The notes beneath the pieces are model-generated. The model was not told the DNA's origin. It saw only the letters and a program-made list of their open reading frames with translations, and searched no databases. DNA of 64,000 bases from Escallonia rubra (Eukaryota; Streptophyta; Magnoliopsida; Escalloniales; Escalloniaceae). This document shows positions 47,346 to 59,000 of the stretch, in pieces; position 1 is the first letter of the stretch; every line of letters starts with the position of its first letter. Location of the stretch: the NCBI GenBank assembly GCA_033065855.1, contig JAVXUO010002735.1:1-64000 (forward strand), given 5' to 3'. Position numbers and translations under genes: made by a program.

Positions 47346-47459
47346 AGGCAAGATACTTTTTATTGGGGGGCATGGGGTTGGGGATCAGATCTTGTCTAAC
47401 TCACAAACAAAAGCATTTTTTGGTTTTAGGGTAGTCCTTTTGTCATTAGAGTGATCCAA

Positions 47460-48800
47460 TTAGCGAATTGATGAAAACTTCTTCTGTAGACATTGTGTTT
47501 GCCCAAGCAATAAAGATTTCTTTCTGAGCAACCTCTTCAGCGACTTATGTATTACATTGACACCCCCACGGTGATAAGACTCACGGAGTTCAATCTATAT
47601 ACATACGGTTTAGCCTGGCACTAAACCATGAAAAGGCAAAGCATTTTGTCCCTCTGATTAAGCACCAATTCAACGGAACTGGTTGATGTTAATGGCTGTA
47701 ATGATGACGGTGGTCTTGTGTTTGGTAGTGGTGGTGTTACGGTAATAGTGGCCAAGTGCCATGGTAATGGAAGTGGGTGGCAGCTGTGGCGGTGGGGTGG
47801 ATCGGGGTTATAGAACCCTAATTGAAGAAAAAATGGAAAATGAAGATTTTAAGATATTTAAAGTAAATAATGGGACACTATGAGGGTCATTATGTCTTTT
47901 TAACAATTCTATAATGGTTTACGCAAGTGTGCATAACTTGAGGGAGAGATTTAATACAACTTTTTGAAGAAGAGCGGCTAAAGTACATTTACCCCCTCAA
48001 AATACAACCCATATTTCTTTCATTTTAGGAGACAAGTATTAAAGCTTCTGCATAATTTTCAATATCTTAGTTGCATGAAGCGGGGGTGACTTGAATAAAT
48101 AAATGCTTTAAGAGTATTGCCATTTTTTTTGATACAACTCACACTTTATTATGGTAATACACTTTTTTTTTTGAAAATACCATAAGTAACAGTGAATTGT
48201 TACTTTGTAGTCATCGGATCAAGTGGCTGTTAGCTACTTGCCTTGTGAAAGTAACAAGAACTGAATAATCATTAATAAATGCCTTTAACGCCATATCCAA
48301 TAACACTTGGGGATGACAAATTTTTTATGATATTAGTAATAGCTTAACTAACAGCTAAACTCCCAGAGGAAGTAATTTGGGGCAAAAGCACTTCCTTTTT
48401 ATATGCATTCATAAGTTAGATTTCCTCGATTCGAAATTTTCGAAGGTTTCTTTGAAAATCATCTGATCTTTTGCCATTGTTCATCTCGAAAATTACTCTA
48501 TTAGATAAGCTGAAGCTAAGTTCTTACTTCATGAAGCAAATCACCCACATCCAGAAATTTACCCAATATCGTTTCAAAAAATGTGACCGGTAATATGTGT
48601 CCAAATCAAGATTTATCCTATCCCAAACTTCATTTTCCCTGGAAACCGAAGAATTTTCATTGCAGCATTGAATAAAAGGCCAGTGATATCAAATATTAAC
48701 AGTTTGATATTCCAACAGAAAGAAAGCCATACAAAGTTCAAGTCCAAGGCAAATACCTATACACTCACGAAATAAAACATAAAAGAAGAAAAATAATAAA
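47460..48800. other. 3' flank of the PI4K gamma gene, no gene recognised
   Basis: A GTGG-rich patch at 47700-47810 and AT-rich DNA with T runs near 48120 and 48160. The sequence nearest 48900 should contain the kinase 3' untranslated region; no poly(A) signal is convincing. Confidence 0.4.
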
Positions 48801-48931
48801 TTCAAATGGAGGGAAGATGGAAAGGATGGCGACTTGCCAATCGCGTTTCCATTCGTGCTCCAAGGTACGAAACTATTTTCTACAAGGTACAAGAAGTTTT
48901 TCCAATCCAAACTTCACTTTTTTGTTTGTTT

Positions 48932-50605
48932 TCAGAATTCACAAGAAGTTCCCAACCTTTGCTTCAACAAGCCCATGCTCTTTCTTCCTTCAAAAGCCTC
49001 GGGCAAAAGTTCCTCGAAACATACCAAGAACAGTTCCCATTCATCTTCATTCATATCCTTGAAAGAAATCCCCTCACTATCAGTCTTGTACTTATGGCCT
49101 GAGAAACTCAATGTCCTAAAAAACAACCCCGCCTTTTGATTATCATCACTGCTACTGTCATCATCATCGCTCTCAACCTCCACAACGTTGTTTAAACTAT
49201 AATCATCATGTGACAGAGGCAATACTACATCGTCCAAATGACTCATTGACCTCACAGACAAATATCTTGGAATTTTTGGGGGTTTACCTACCAAAGGAGG
49301 TCCTTGCAGGAGTTGAGGGATGGCCAAGACTTGATTTGAGCCATCTTCAGAATCACTGTCAAACTGAAACATCTCGACTTCCTCTTCATCATGATCACTA
49401 TAAACTTTCCCTTTATTAGTACTTTCCTTACTAGCAAAGCTAGCCTTAGCATTTACACAAAGCGATTCCAACGCACTCCAATTTTCTTCACCTCCACAAA
49501 ACTCTCGTGTCATCATTTCTGCTATATCAGCCAAACAAAGCCCAGCAGCAGCAGCACGCTTTAAGAAAACAGTGCACAGCACAAGAATCCGAATGGATGA
49601 CTCCCTTATGGAAGGAATTTGAGTTCGTAACAGTTCTGCATCTTTATATGGATCAAGATTGGAAATGTACTCGACTTCAGATTCTGAAAAGGGGATTGAC
49701 GCTTGAGGCCAATGTAGCCACTCAAAATATGGATCGTCAAGTGACTCAGGTAAGCATAGCCCATGGTCTATGGGCACAAGCTCAACTGCCCCAACTGCAT
49801 AGTTCTCATGCCCACACTTCACAAGAATGTTTCCTGCATGCCTATCGAGATTAAGGAGTCTGATATCGAGTATCCCAATATGATGGATAGAAGCAACTGA
49901 GAAACCAGATGGACCTAGATCTCCTGCATCCGAATCATGATCGATAAAACGCTGTAGCGAGGCAATCTTGTAATTTGTTGGTGGGGCTAAGAGTGATTCT
50001 GCATTTGCACTGACATGAAATGTGACATGAGAAATCTTGACAAGCGCAGTCGGAGGTACACCTGCAAATCCACCGTGGTCTAGTAAAAAAGCAGCCAGTT
50101 CACGAAGACCGGTTTCACCAACCCTAATCGAGCGTTTAATGCCCGGTTGGCCGAGCATACGACCGGTGAAGCCTTTTGGGTTATTAAAGGCTAAGGGTTC
50201 TTCATCAATTGGCTTTACCACCGCAATATTGTTGCCATTTTTAGCACACAAAAAATAGGCGCCGCCAAGTCCACTTGACACTGGCTCAACATTAACACCC
50301 GAGGCCAAGGCTATGGCAACCTCGACGACAAGAGCACGCACTCGTGGGGCTCCGTGACCCCCGACAATCTCAATTCGTGGATTATGATCCAAGTCTTCAT
50401 CCATATTTGTGGCAAGGGACAGGCATGGAGTTGAAAAGCTTCTTTGGAAGTTAGGAAGTTCGAAGGCATTTTTGCAGGAATTGGTGAGATTGGTTTGGGT
50501 AAAATCGAGCCGCGTATAGTCAAGGTGAGAATAAGATTGGAGTTTGCATCTTGGGGGTCGGACAAATGGCTTGAATCCGTTATGTTGATCAATTGCTACA
50601 GCCAT
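48932..50605 (-). CDS. PI4KG1: phosphatidylinositol 4-kinase gamma (PI3/PI4-kinase fold), no ubiquitin-like repeats
   Basis: Intronless frame. I prefer the start MAVAIDQHNGFKPF (50605, strong AAGATGGC context), giving 557 residues; the frame stays open to an ATG at 50650 (572 residues, used for numbering here). Kinase features: GGAYFLCAKNGN at 129-140, lysine in VVKPIDEEPLAF (K146), catalytic loop LNLDRHAGNILV (267-278), and metal-binding motif VPIDHGLCLPESL (D295). A long acidic, serine-rich C-terminal region follows (about 410-570, ending QRLGTSCEF). The family is the plant type II-like PI4K gamma; several members act as protein kinases rather than lipid kinases. Absence of N-terminal ubiquitin-like domains and the length fit the PI4K gamma 1 subgroup. 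No lesion seen. The symbol is by subgroup and synteny, not proof of orthology. Confidence 0.93.
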   Translation of the reverse strand: MAVAIDQHNGFKPFVRPPRCKLQSYSHLDYTRLDFTQTNLTNSCKNAFELPNFQRSFSTPCLSLATNMDEDLDHNPRIEIVGGHGAPRVRALVVEVAIALASGVNVEPVSSGLGGAYFLCAKNGNNIAVVKPIDEEPLAFNNPKGFTGRMLGQPGIKRSIRVGETGLRELAAFLLDHGGFAGVPPTALVKISHVTFHVSANAESLLAPPTNYKIASLQRFIDHDSDAGDLGPSGFSVASIHHIGILDIRLLNLDRHAGNILVKCGHENYAVGAVELVPIDHGLCLPESLDDPYFEWLHWPQASIPFSESEVEYISNLDPYKDAELLRTQIPSIRESSIRILVLCTVFLKRAAAAGLCLADIAEMMTREFCGGEENWSALESLCVNAKASFASKESTNKGKVYSDHDEEEVEMFQFDSDSEDGSNQVLAIPQLLQGPPLVGKPPKIPRYLSVRSMSHLDDVVLPLSHDDYSLNNVVEVESDDDDSSSDDNQKAGLFFRTLSFSGHKYKTDSEGISFKDMNEDEWELFLVCFEELLPEAFEGRKSMGLLKQRLGTSCEF

Positions 50606-50905
50606 CTTGATAAATTTCATGCAGGTGATAATGGCTGCACTGCATGCCAACCAGCAGCTTTTTTCTTACAAAATAATCCTTGAAGGGTCAGTCTTGCCTG
50701 GGAGATTAGGCATCACATGTCTGCAAAATTATAATAAAGCCTATGTTGAGGAATCAGTCACAAAATCAACGACAGATAACTGAAAAGTAAGACATAATGA
50801 AGTTTAGTTGTTGTATATCAAGCGCAGTAATGATGTGTAACCAACAAATTCTACAGAGAGTACTGGAACATATATTCTACAGAAAAGTATTACAAAATGT
50901 TGTAC

Positions 50906-52121
50906 TCATATTCTTTTTGTGAAGGTTTCTGGATACAAATATATGAAACCCATGATGGCTGCAACGGATGCATATTTGATTCTGAACCGAACTGCCCGAG
51001 ACCCCCTGCATTTTTCATTTACATGCTCATTTACTTGCGTAATATTTTTTCTTAACTTTTTTGACCCGTCGGAAGAAATGAAATTCACCACGTAGACATA
51101 TATGCACTCATGTCATCGTCACGTTCAATCTGTTAGAAAGTTCATAAAATTTCAGGAAGAATAACATCTGTCTTTATCAGTAAATTTTGAAATTTGATAA
51201 GCAGTACATGTCCTTTAGGACATAAACAAAACAACTCCTCTGCTTTGTTTTTTGCGTAAAGCATGGTCTTATAGATGTGTGAGTATACTGTTTTTGTTTA
51301 TGTGTATTTTTCTTTTCAAATTTAGGCTAAATCCTAAAATGTGCTTACAAGCAACAAGCTTAAACAAGTAACCAAAAATAGTTTTTTTTATCTTATTTCC
51401 AAATTTGGACATTTCCAGATTTGGAAAAACAAAATAAAAACACGAATTGCGCAAGCACATCCGAAACTAAAAATGTTGAATCCACCATTCATAGCAAGCA
51501 GATCTTTGAATGCTGCCAGTAACCATTTCAAAACAAAGAAACCTTGCATTGTAGAATGAAATGTACCCAAACGATAAATATCCTCCAAAATTAAAAATAA
51601 GAATAACAACTTACTCAAAATTGGCATATACGAGATTGCATACGTCAACCGCAAGACCCATGTTGCTAATCTCCGACCACCTGCAGAAAACCAAAAAAAA
51701 ATCCAGCATTTCAAAGAATTTCATTAAATTGATTAAAACTAGACATAAACTTAAAGACATTGAAATGGGAAAATAGAACACACCATTTTATCAGTCCCTC
51801 GCTCCTCCGCTTAAAGATTTCTATAAGTGACTGCAAAAGAGAACGCAAACTAGATCAAGTTTGCTGGCATGCAGATGTTTTTCATGTACACAGAGATACA
51901 TAAATATCATGATTCAGGTGTAGCATTTTCTAGACATAATTTGGGAGATTAATCACATAACCTGGTTATATCTAGAGGTCATCAGGTTTTACATAAAAGA
52001 CCCATTATCACGCAATCATTTTAGACAAAATTCATCCACAAATTAAAAACTAAAAGACAATAATGAATAAAGGAGCAATGTTATTCTCTGAACATGCAAG
52101 TCACATGTAATCTAATACCAT
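50906..52121 (-). CDS. probable small membrane protein, 71 residues, four coding exon pieces
   Basis: Minus-strand exons proposed: 52121-52119 (ATG ending exon 1 before GTATTA), 51830-51784, 51680-51615 and 51005-50906. Borders are GT/AG (TTTTGCAG before exon 2, TTTCTGCAG before exon 3, AAAATGCAG before exon 4; donors GTGTGT and GTAAGT). The phases join without a stop into MSLIEIFKRRSEGLIKWW, SEISNMGLAVDVCNLVYANF, EGSRAVRFRIKYASVAAIMG and FIYLYPETFTKRI. Positions about 48-63 could be a membrane helix. An in-frame upstream ATG in exon 1 would add 12 residues (MPHHCPGNSLSN). I do not recognise the family. It ends 256 bp before the longest PI4K gamma frame on the same strand, so these could instead be leader exons of that gene with an upstream frame. 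Confidence 0.5.
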
Positions 52122-52390
52122 ATTTGAGAGAGAGTTTCCCGGACAATGGTGAGGCATTCAGGGGGATGAACAACGATATGAGAGAGAGGGGGGGAAGAGA
52201 TCAATTTACATGAACAATATGATGGACAACATAAAAGGGCAATATGATTCTATAAACATGCAACGATATCTCGACTGTAATTCATGCAAATGGTCATACC
52301 AGATATGAAAGAGATACCCTGAACACTGGTGAGGCATTCAGGGAGACGACCGGCGACGGGGAGAGCGAGAGAAGGAGAGAGAGAGAAAAG
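52060..52390. repeat. diverged tandem duplication of a leader exon
   Basis: 52075-52200 and 52238-52375 share AATGTTATTCTCTGAACATG / AATATGATTCTATAAACATG and GGTGAGGCATTCAGGG[GA]GA. On the minus strand both carry TGAATGCCTCACCA followed some 25 bases later by a GT donor, so they look like duplicated alternative first exons of the small gene. Confidence 0.6.
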
Positions 52391-52484
52391 AAATCCGTCA
52401 CCGAAAAAAATTCCTAAGAAATAAGAAAAGCCCCCTTCCTTCCCCCTTGATTAATACTATTGCCCCCCAAGCTCAGGCGACATG

Positions 52485-52498
52485 TACCCCCCCCCCCC

Positions 52499-52533
<35 letters not shown>
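52485..52533. repeat. C15 run and (TC)n microsatellite
   Basis: A run of about 14 C followed by TTCTCTCTC... of roughly 15 TC units; on the minus strand it lies 5' of the leader exons, a common position for CT/GA tracts in plant promoters. Confidence 0.85.
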
Positions 52534-52535
<2 letters not shown>

Positions 52536-53977
52536 CAAACGAATTGTCCGGTAACCATTTTCTTGTTTCTCTCTAGGAGGGCTGCTGCACAAATGGCATC
52601 TGAAAGGCCAATTGTGGAACGCCACATTAGCATGGTTGCTATTTTTGTCCAGTGATGGGACACGTGTCTACATATATATGGGCATTCTTTAAGGTTTTTA
52701 TGACTGGCTGTGGATCGAAGATGTTAATTTTTTTCAAACAAACCGGTTTTCTAGGCCCATCCTTCATTTTAGTTACACTAAAATGTTCTAAATTTTGCAT
52801 TTCAGGGAAGTTACGATAAAGTTTTAAAAAACTAGCAAAATCTCGTGCTATGCATGGGTAGGGTGTTACTTAAAATCCCGTACTATGCACGCAAATGGTA
52901 TTAATTAATTATGAAATTGAAGAATAGAGATCATGGAGTTTGATGGTTAGAGTTCATGGGGTTGGAAGTTATTTTGTGACCAATAAAAATTTAACACCTA
53001 TTAAACTCTATTTTTAAATTATAAAAATTTAAGAAAATAAGATTTGAGGATTGGAAGGCATAGAAGATGCCAATCAAATCCAAATATATATAGTATAGAT
53101 GCAATGCAAACCCTGAAAAGTTAAATCTATTGAGTGTGTCTGTCAAAATAAATAAGCATGTCTGTGCATAGCAAGGGGTTTTAGCTAGTTTGCCTAGATT
53201 CAGATTTTTTTTCCACGTGAGATCCGTTCATAGTGGTACCCGACTAACTTACTTTTTTTTCCCCTTTTTTGGTAGAATATTTTTGGTAGAAAAGGAGAAT
53301 TGTATTAATAATTTAAAACTACATATTCGCTCTGTTCTTGAGCTTATAGATATTAGGTCACGACATTTTCATGACTCTATATACATGACCGCAAAGATCA
53401 AACAGTAAGGATAAACCTAATAAATCAATAGACAATACAATAATAAGAATCTACACAGCAAGGTGGTAACAATACAACAAACACTCGGGAACTGCAGGAC
53501 CCAAAAGTGAGCACAACCATCGAAGAAGGCGCAGCACACAACCAGATATCTTCAAACTGCAATTTTCATCCTTTTACTGTCACTTACCAATACAGTGTGG
53601 AGAAACCACTAAACACACTCGAATAGACAAAAGTAGACACAAAGGACGCTCAAAACAAGGAGCCCTAAATCACCCCCCTCCCACCCCCAGAGCATAACAG
53701 ATTAACCCAAAAACCCCACTAATGAGTTCCTTTACCCCCCCCCCTCTTCTGAGGGCCCCGAATCCCCCCCCCCCCCCTTTTTACCCAACAGAACTCACCC
53801 CACCCCCAAGACCCTATCTCCCCTCCCCCCTCCTCTGAAGGCCCCGAATCCCATCTTTTTTACCCAACAGAACTCACCCCACCCCACCCCCAAGACCTTA
53901 TCTCCCCCCCCCCCACACTCCCCACCCCATCCTCCTAAGACCCCTCGGATTCCCAAGAGCAAACTGATATCCTAGGC
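52534..53977. other. intergenic between small gene and DPE2
   Basis: AT-rich, then C-rich from 53640 to 53935 with a recurring phrase CCCCAAGACC[CT]TATCTCCCC (53806, 53889) and several C runs of 9-13. No gene or terminal repeat recognised. Confidence 0.45.
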
Positions 53978-53980
53978 TAA

Positions 53981-54427
53981 GGCTCTGTTTGACAACACTT
54001 ATTTTTTTTTTTCAGTTTCCAAAAAATAAAGAGCAACTTAATATATTTTTTTTTTTACAAAAACAAGTGGCTGTTTGATAACTCAGTTTTTATTTTGAGT
54101 TTTTTTTTTTTTTTTGTGGTGGTGGCTAACGGCGGTGGTCGCCGGAGGTGGCCACTGACCGCCGACGGTGGTCACCAGAGGTTGCCGCCGGCGATGGTGG
54201 CCGGAGTTGGCCGCCGACAACCGCCGATGGTGGTCGCTGGCGGCCGGCGGTGGGCGGTGGCTGCCGGCTGTGGTCTAAAAAAAGAAGCTCATTTTTTGAG
54301 TTTTTTTTTCTTCTTCAGTTTAAAAACTGGTTTTTTTAACTGAAGAAGAAAAAAAAAATAGTTACCAAATGCAATTTTTTTTTTCCAATTACTAAAATTG
54401 AAAAAAAAAATTGTGTCAAACAGGGCC
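53981..54427. mobile_element. PIF/Harbinger-type MITE (447 bp), TSD TAA
   Basis: The left end GGCTCTGTTTGACAACA and right end (minus strand) GGCCCTGTTTGACACAA match at 13 of the first 14 bases. TAA at 53978-53980 and 54428-54430. The interior has T/A runs and a GC-rich core (GGTGG, CGCCGG words, 54115-54270). Confidence 0.85.
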
Positions 54428-54430
54428 TAA

Positions 54431-55900
54431 GCCTCTCAACACCAAGGTTTCCAGTGACTACTAAATGACACCCCAACCAACCACATACCATTCTCCACCA
54501 ATGCACAATTGGAAACGGGTAGGTGTTGAAAGCATAAACCTAACGAATCTTCCAGAAATGACAGTCAAAACGCCGGTGAGAATTCCGACTAGCGCCGGTG
54601 AGAATTTTGGTCACCGCCGGCGAACGGTGGAAAAGAAGAAGATCTAGCAGATATGCGTGAATCTGCCTACATCGACCGAGATCGGGACTTACCTTGAACT
54701 CGCCGTCTCCGATCAAATCTGGTTAAAGGCGTCGTGCCAATGTCGTCCGCCAATGTCGGTCGCCGACCACCACTGATCACGCTGTAAGGGTACCACCACA
54801 CAAGACAGAATATGGATGCTACATGCTAATTGCCGAAGCGGCTGCCGCGCCACGCATGCAGAAGCACAGTGAGGCAGCCACAGTGACTTTTCGGTGGAGC
54901 TTGTTTTTTAGAGAGAAGGCAGAGAATTTTCTTTTAGACAACGAAAGTTTCTTGGTTGCAACTTACTTAAAAGGTTAAAATTTATAAATTTAGAAAACGT
55001 CGGTTTTCACCATTATGTGCTTGTCCACGCTCTATATTGCTGTTAAAAGTTAGTACTTTGTTACCAATACATTTTCTAAGGGGCGTATGAAACAAACACT
55101 TCACATAAAAGGCGGGAATCAAAAATCAAATAGCAGTGGTGGAGGCAGAGATTGTGTTGGCAAAATTGTAGTGGTGATGGTGGCATGGAACTGGAGTAGC
55201 AGTAGCGATTCTACGCTGGTCAAGATGAATTGCCAGTTATAGTAGTGCCGGTGGCAACAACTGGCTGTGCCAGTATTTGTCGTGGCAACAGGACAACCAA
55301 AGTTACCGCGACACTAGTGGTGGGCTACTCGCGCTGGAGGTGTTTTCTGGTGAGGTCTACCATGGCAGTAGAGGTGGTAAGGCTGTGGGTGGTTCTTGTG
55401 GCGGTGCACGGGCAAAAACATGGCAGCTTTGACCGTGGCTGTGACAAAGTTCTAGAGGCTTTATCCATATGAAGACCATCTTATCTGTAACCAATGGAGG
55501 TTTTGGGTTCTCTATGTAAGATATTTAGTCTATGCTATTACAGAGGCTCTGGTGGCAGTGGAGGTGATGATGCCAGGTTGGTAGCGCGGCTGCAACTGCC
55601 ATTTGCAAGGGCATAAAAAGCAAACCGAAAAAAGGAAAAAGATGAGACAGCAGTAGAAGGACATTCAAGAACCTGAAAATAAGAACCAGAGAAAAATTGA
55701 AGTTGTCTTAATTAGTTACTAGCAGACCAAACCACCGTATCTGCAAAAAATGGCGGTCGAGGTGGCAAGTTGGTGTAACAATTGACCAATGTGCCTCTTC
55801 TCGAAGTAAAGAAATAGCAACAAGTTACTTGCAGAAATGCACAAATATATTAAGACAGATTTTGCTTTATTCACTGACGAACTAAACTTCGCAGTGATTT
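54431..55900. other. DPE2 downstream region, no gene recognised
   Basis: GC-rich CCGCCGG patch around 54570-54790, and GTGGTGG-rich DNA 55135-55590 with only low-complexity frames. Nothing with a domain. Confidence 0.45.
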
Positions 55901-55925
55901 TGTCCCGAAATAGTCGAGACTGACC

Positions 55926-55931
55926 TTTATT
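55926..55931 (-). terminator. candidate poly(A) signal of DPE2
   Basis: AATAAA on the minus strand, about 105 bases after the DPE2 stop codon. Confidence 0.45.
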
Positions 55932-56035
55932 TACTGATCAATACATGTATATCAGGCCTAGCTGGATAACATAGCGACGGCAGTACAAATGTGTAATATT
56001 CTGCTGTGTATTGAGGTTTAGAAAGGATAAGTAGC

Positions 56036-59000
56036 TCACAAAACAGCCAAGCCCTTGCTTCTAGGAATTCCATTTAGTTGCGATGTTAAAGCGACCTTGT
56101 CCTGCCCATTCGAAACCTGTTGCTTCTCTGGAGCTACACCAACCTTTTCGTGACCGACGTGCACTTCGGCTTCTCGGGAAGGAGGATATGATCTTCCGCT
56201 ACCACGGATAAGATCTTTGATGGTTGTTTTAAGTTCTTTATCCTTCAGCAAGGAGTCCATTGTCACATGTACACCTGGAGATGAAACAAGAACAGAGATT
56301 AGTTGATGCAGCACAGAGAATCTAAAAGTAAAATGATTTGCGTCGCCCTCCCAAGGGAGATCAGCTGACGGGCAGCCGGCAGATAATTTGCTTCTTCCTT
56401 GTAAGGTAAATGGTGCCCGCTGGCAGAGAAGTTACAAAAGGGCACACCTTTCTTCTCTCTCAAATCATTCCACAAATTTCAAATAATGGGGACTACATCT
56501 TAATTTATAGGAATGTCTAACATAATCAATAAGAAACCTCTATATAATGAAATGCCAATATATCCTTATACTAAGGCAAAATACCTAAGAAACCATACAT
56601 AACCTTCTAATAGAATTACAATGGAACCCTGCTTTCCATGCGAATACAGACAAAATCTCAAACGTTTGTCAAATGTGATTATATATCTGTCAACCCTGGG
56701 CTAGCGTTCCCCATCATTAATAGCCACTACGTTTATTTTCGCTTTTAGCCAAGACTAAATGGAACTACCATGTCCTACAACAATTTTGGCATCTTCAGGA
56801 GTAAACCCAATTGTCTTGAACTCCTTGATGAGGAAGCCTTAATTTCACTGACGTACATCATTTTGTATATTTGTGTATCAGCTGGGAAAATTTAATAAGC
56901 CCTTCATCCTCAAAAAAGAGACACCTTTGACTTTTTTAACAAATAGTATATGTAAAATTAGAATCCACAAATGTTGGCCAAAGATTTATAATATTTTTAA
57001 GCTTATCAAGTAATACTTTTGAGCTTATATTCATCATTAACCCTTCAAAGGGAACTTCGTCAAAAAAGTCAAAGACGTCTCTTTTTTAGGGACAGAGAGA
57101 GTATGATGCATGTGATGATTCACTAGTCATAGTCACTGAGTGAACTTTGATCACATGTATGATACTAAACTTACCAAGCAAAATGAGATGTGTTTATAAT
57201 TAGATCATGACAACAACAATTTTAAGTTGGTAACGACCAAATAAGTATTGTTATGCATTTACATGGCCATTGAAAGCAAACATCAAACTTTGAAAGAGTC
57301 TGTGGTCAGAAGCAAAAGGCTTTAGAATTTGTTAATGGACAAAAGCCATTAGAGTTGATCTACTTTTGCAAGTCTTAGCAAGTAATCAACTCCAAGATTT
57401 TAGCCCACGTTATATCCAATAGATACAGCTCAAGTCCAGTACATAGCTTTGGTAACTATCCAATGGACACTTCCCTTTTGACCAAAAAGTTTTCTTAGAT
57501 CTTCTGGTCTGAGAAATTTCAGAAGGAATTACTACGTAAGATGTCCAGAGCAAAAATTGGCTCGAGTGACTATAAGCGAAAGTGCCGTGCAAACAGGGTG
57601 TAGGACAATCAGGCTGGAGAATGGTACCTAGACTCCTAGATGTAAATACATCTAGGTATTATAGAATTACTATAACTCGGTTTTCTTTCTGGCCTCAATG
57701 ACAAAGTCTTGGGAAGATTTACAACGATCATCAGGCTAATTTTTATGTGCTGGATCTTGTAGCGGGAAGCTTCAAATTGCATGTACTTCTGGATAAATGT
57801 ATTAATGATACTACTTATCAGACCAAGCAGAGGCTGATGGTCAAAGGATTTCATAATAGCGAGAAATGAATTGGTTGCTCTCGCTAAGTGGTCAATGATA
57901 GCTCTTTCAAGGGAGGCACGTCCTAGAGGTGTTATTTAATGTTTAAACCTCAAGCGGATGCCCTTACAAGCCTGCACTGAATCCAAACTGATTCTTAGCA
58001 GATATTTGGAAACCAGTGAATCTAGAATGAAGTAAAATGAGCAATTTTTATGCCAATGTTCTGTCAGATTCTTCAAATGCTTTTTTTTGCAGATCAATAT
58101 GGGGATCCATGAGATATGTAGACCTTTAAAGCATCGATAAGCTGTAAGACTATATTTAGTCTCAGGAAAGAATAATGTGCTGATAAATGACGTCGTACTT
58201 CAAAGGGCACGGAAAGAGAGATTAGAGATATAACCTTTTCTCCTTGCATTTCATTCATTGGTAATAGAGCTGCTTCCCTGAAGAAGAAAAAGGAAACAAC
58301 CTATGCTACATGAACTCGGTACGAGTGCCCGGGTTGGATACATGTCCAAAGTGTCCGATTCGTCTAATTTTTAAAATACAAAAGTCACAGGGAAACGGCA
58401 AAAGATTCAAATCTGTTAGGGAAAATTACACTCGGTACCCTTGAGTTTTGGATTTAATACACTCGCCACCCCTCTTATTCCAAAAAATACACTTTGGCAC
58501 CCCCTACCGTTGGACGGTGTTAAATTTTTGGTTAAAATGACATAATTACCTTTACATGATTAACGAATTCTCAAATGTTAACCCACCAAACACCTCCCAC
58601 CACCAGCAGCCCACCTCCCCTCCCATCCTCCCACCACCGCCAACCTCACACCCGTCACCTACCAGCCCTCTCCCTTCACCCACCACCAAAGAAGCACGGA
58701 TTCCGGTGCGGGGGCGGATGGGATATGGGTGAGGATACACGGATACGTCATTTTTTTTTAAAATCGGATACGGGTGCGGCGTGGATACGTCAAAAATTTA
58801 TTAGTATATATTATTTATATTTTAAAAAAATAATGTTATTTTAGACAAACAATAAGGTATTTTGTTAATTTGTTGGGATACTTTAGAAATATTGAAAGTG
58901 CATAGCCAAATATGACAAAATTTGCAGAAGTTTTGTTAATTTTTAAAAATAGTGGGGCTATTTTAAAAGATCGTCAAGAAAGTTGGGGTTAAACATAATA

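Noticed and set aside
46965-47454. Two overlapping plus-strand frames considered as host genes
   Set aside because: They are successive frames of a broken gypsy integrase tail, not a separate gene.
48806-49854. Plus-strand frames of 70-115 codons
   Set aside because: Antisense shadows of the PI4K gamma coding sequence.
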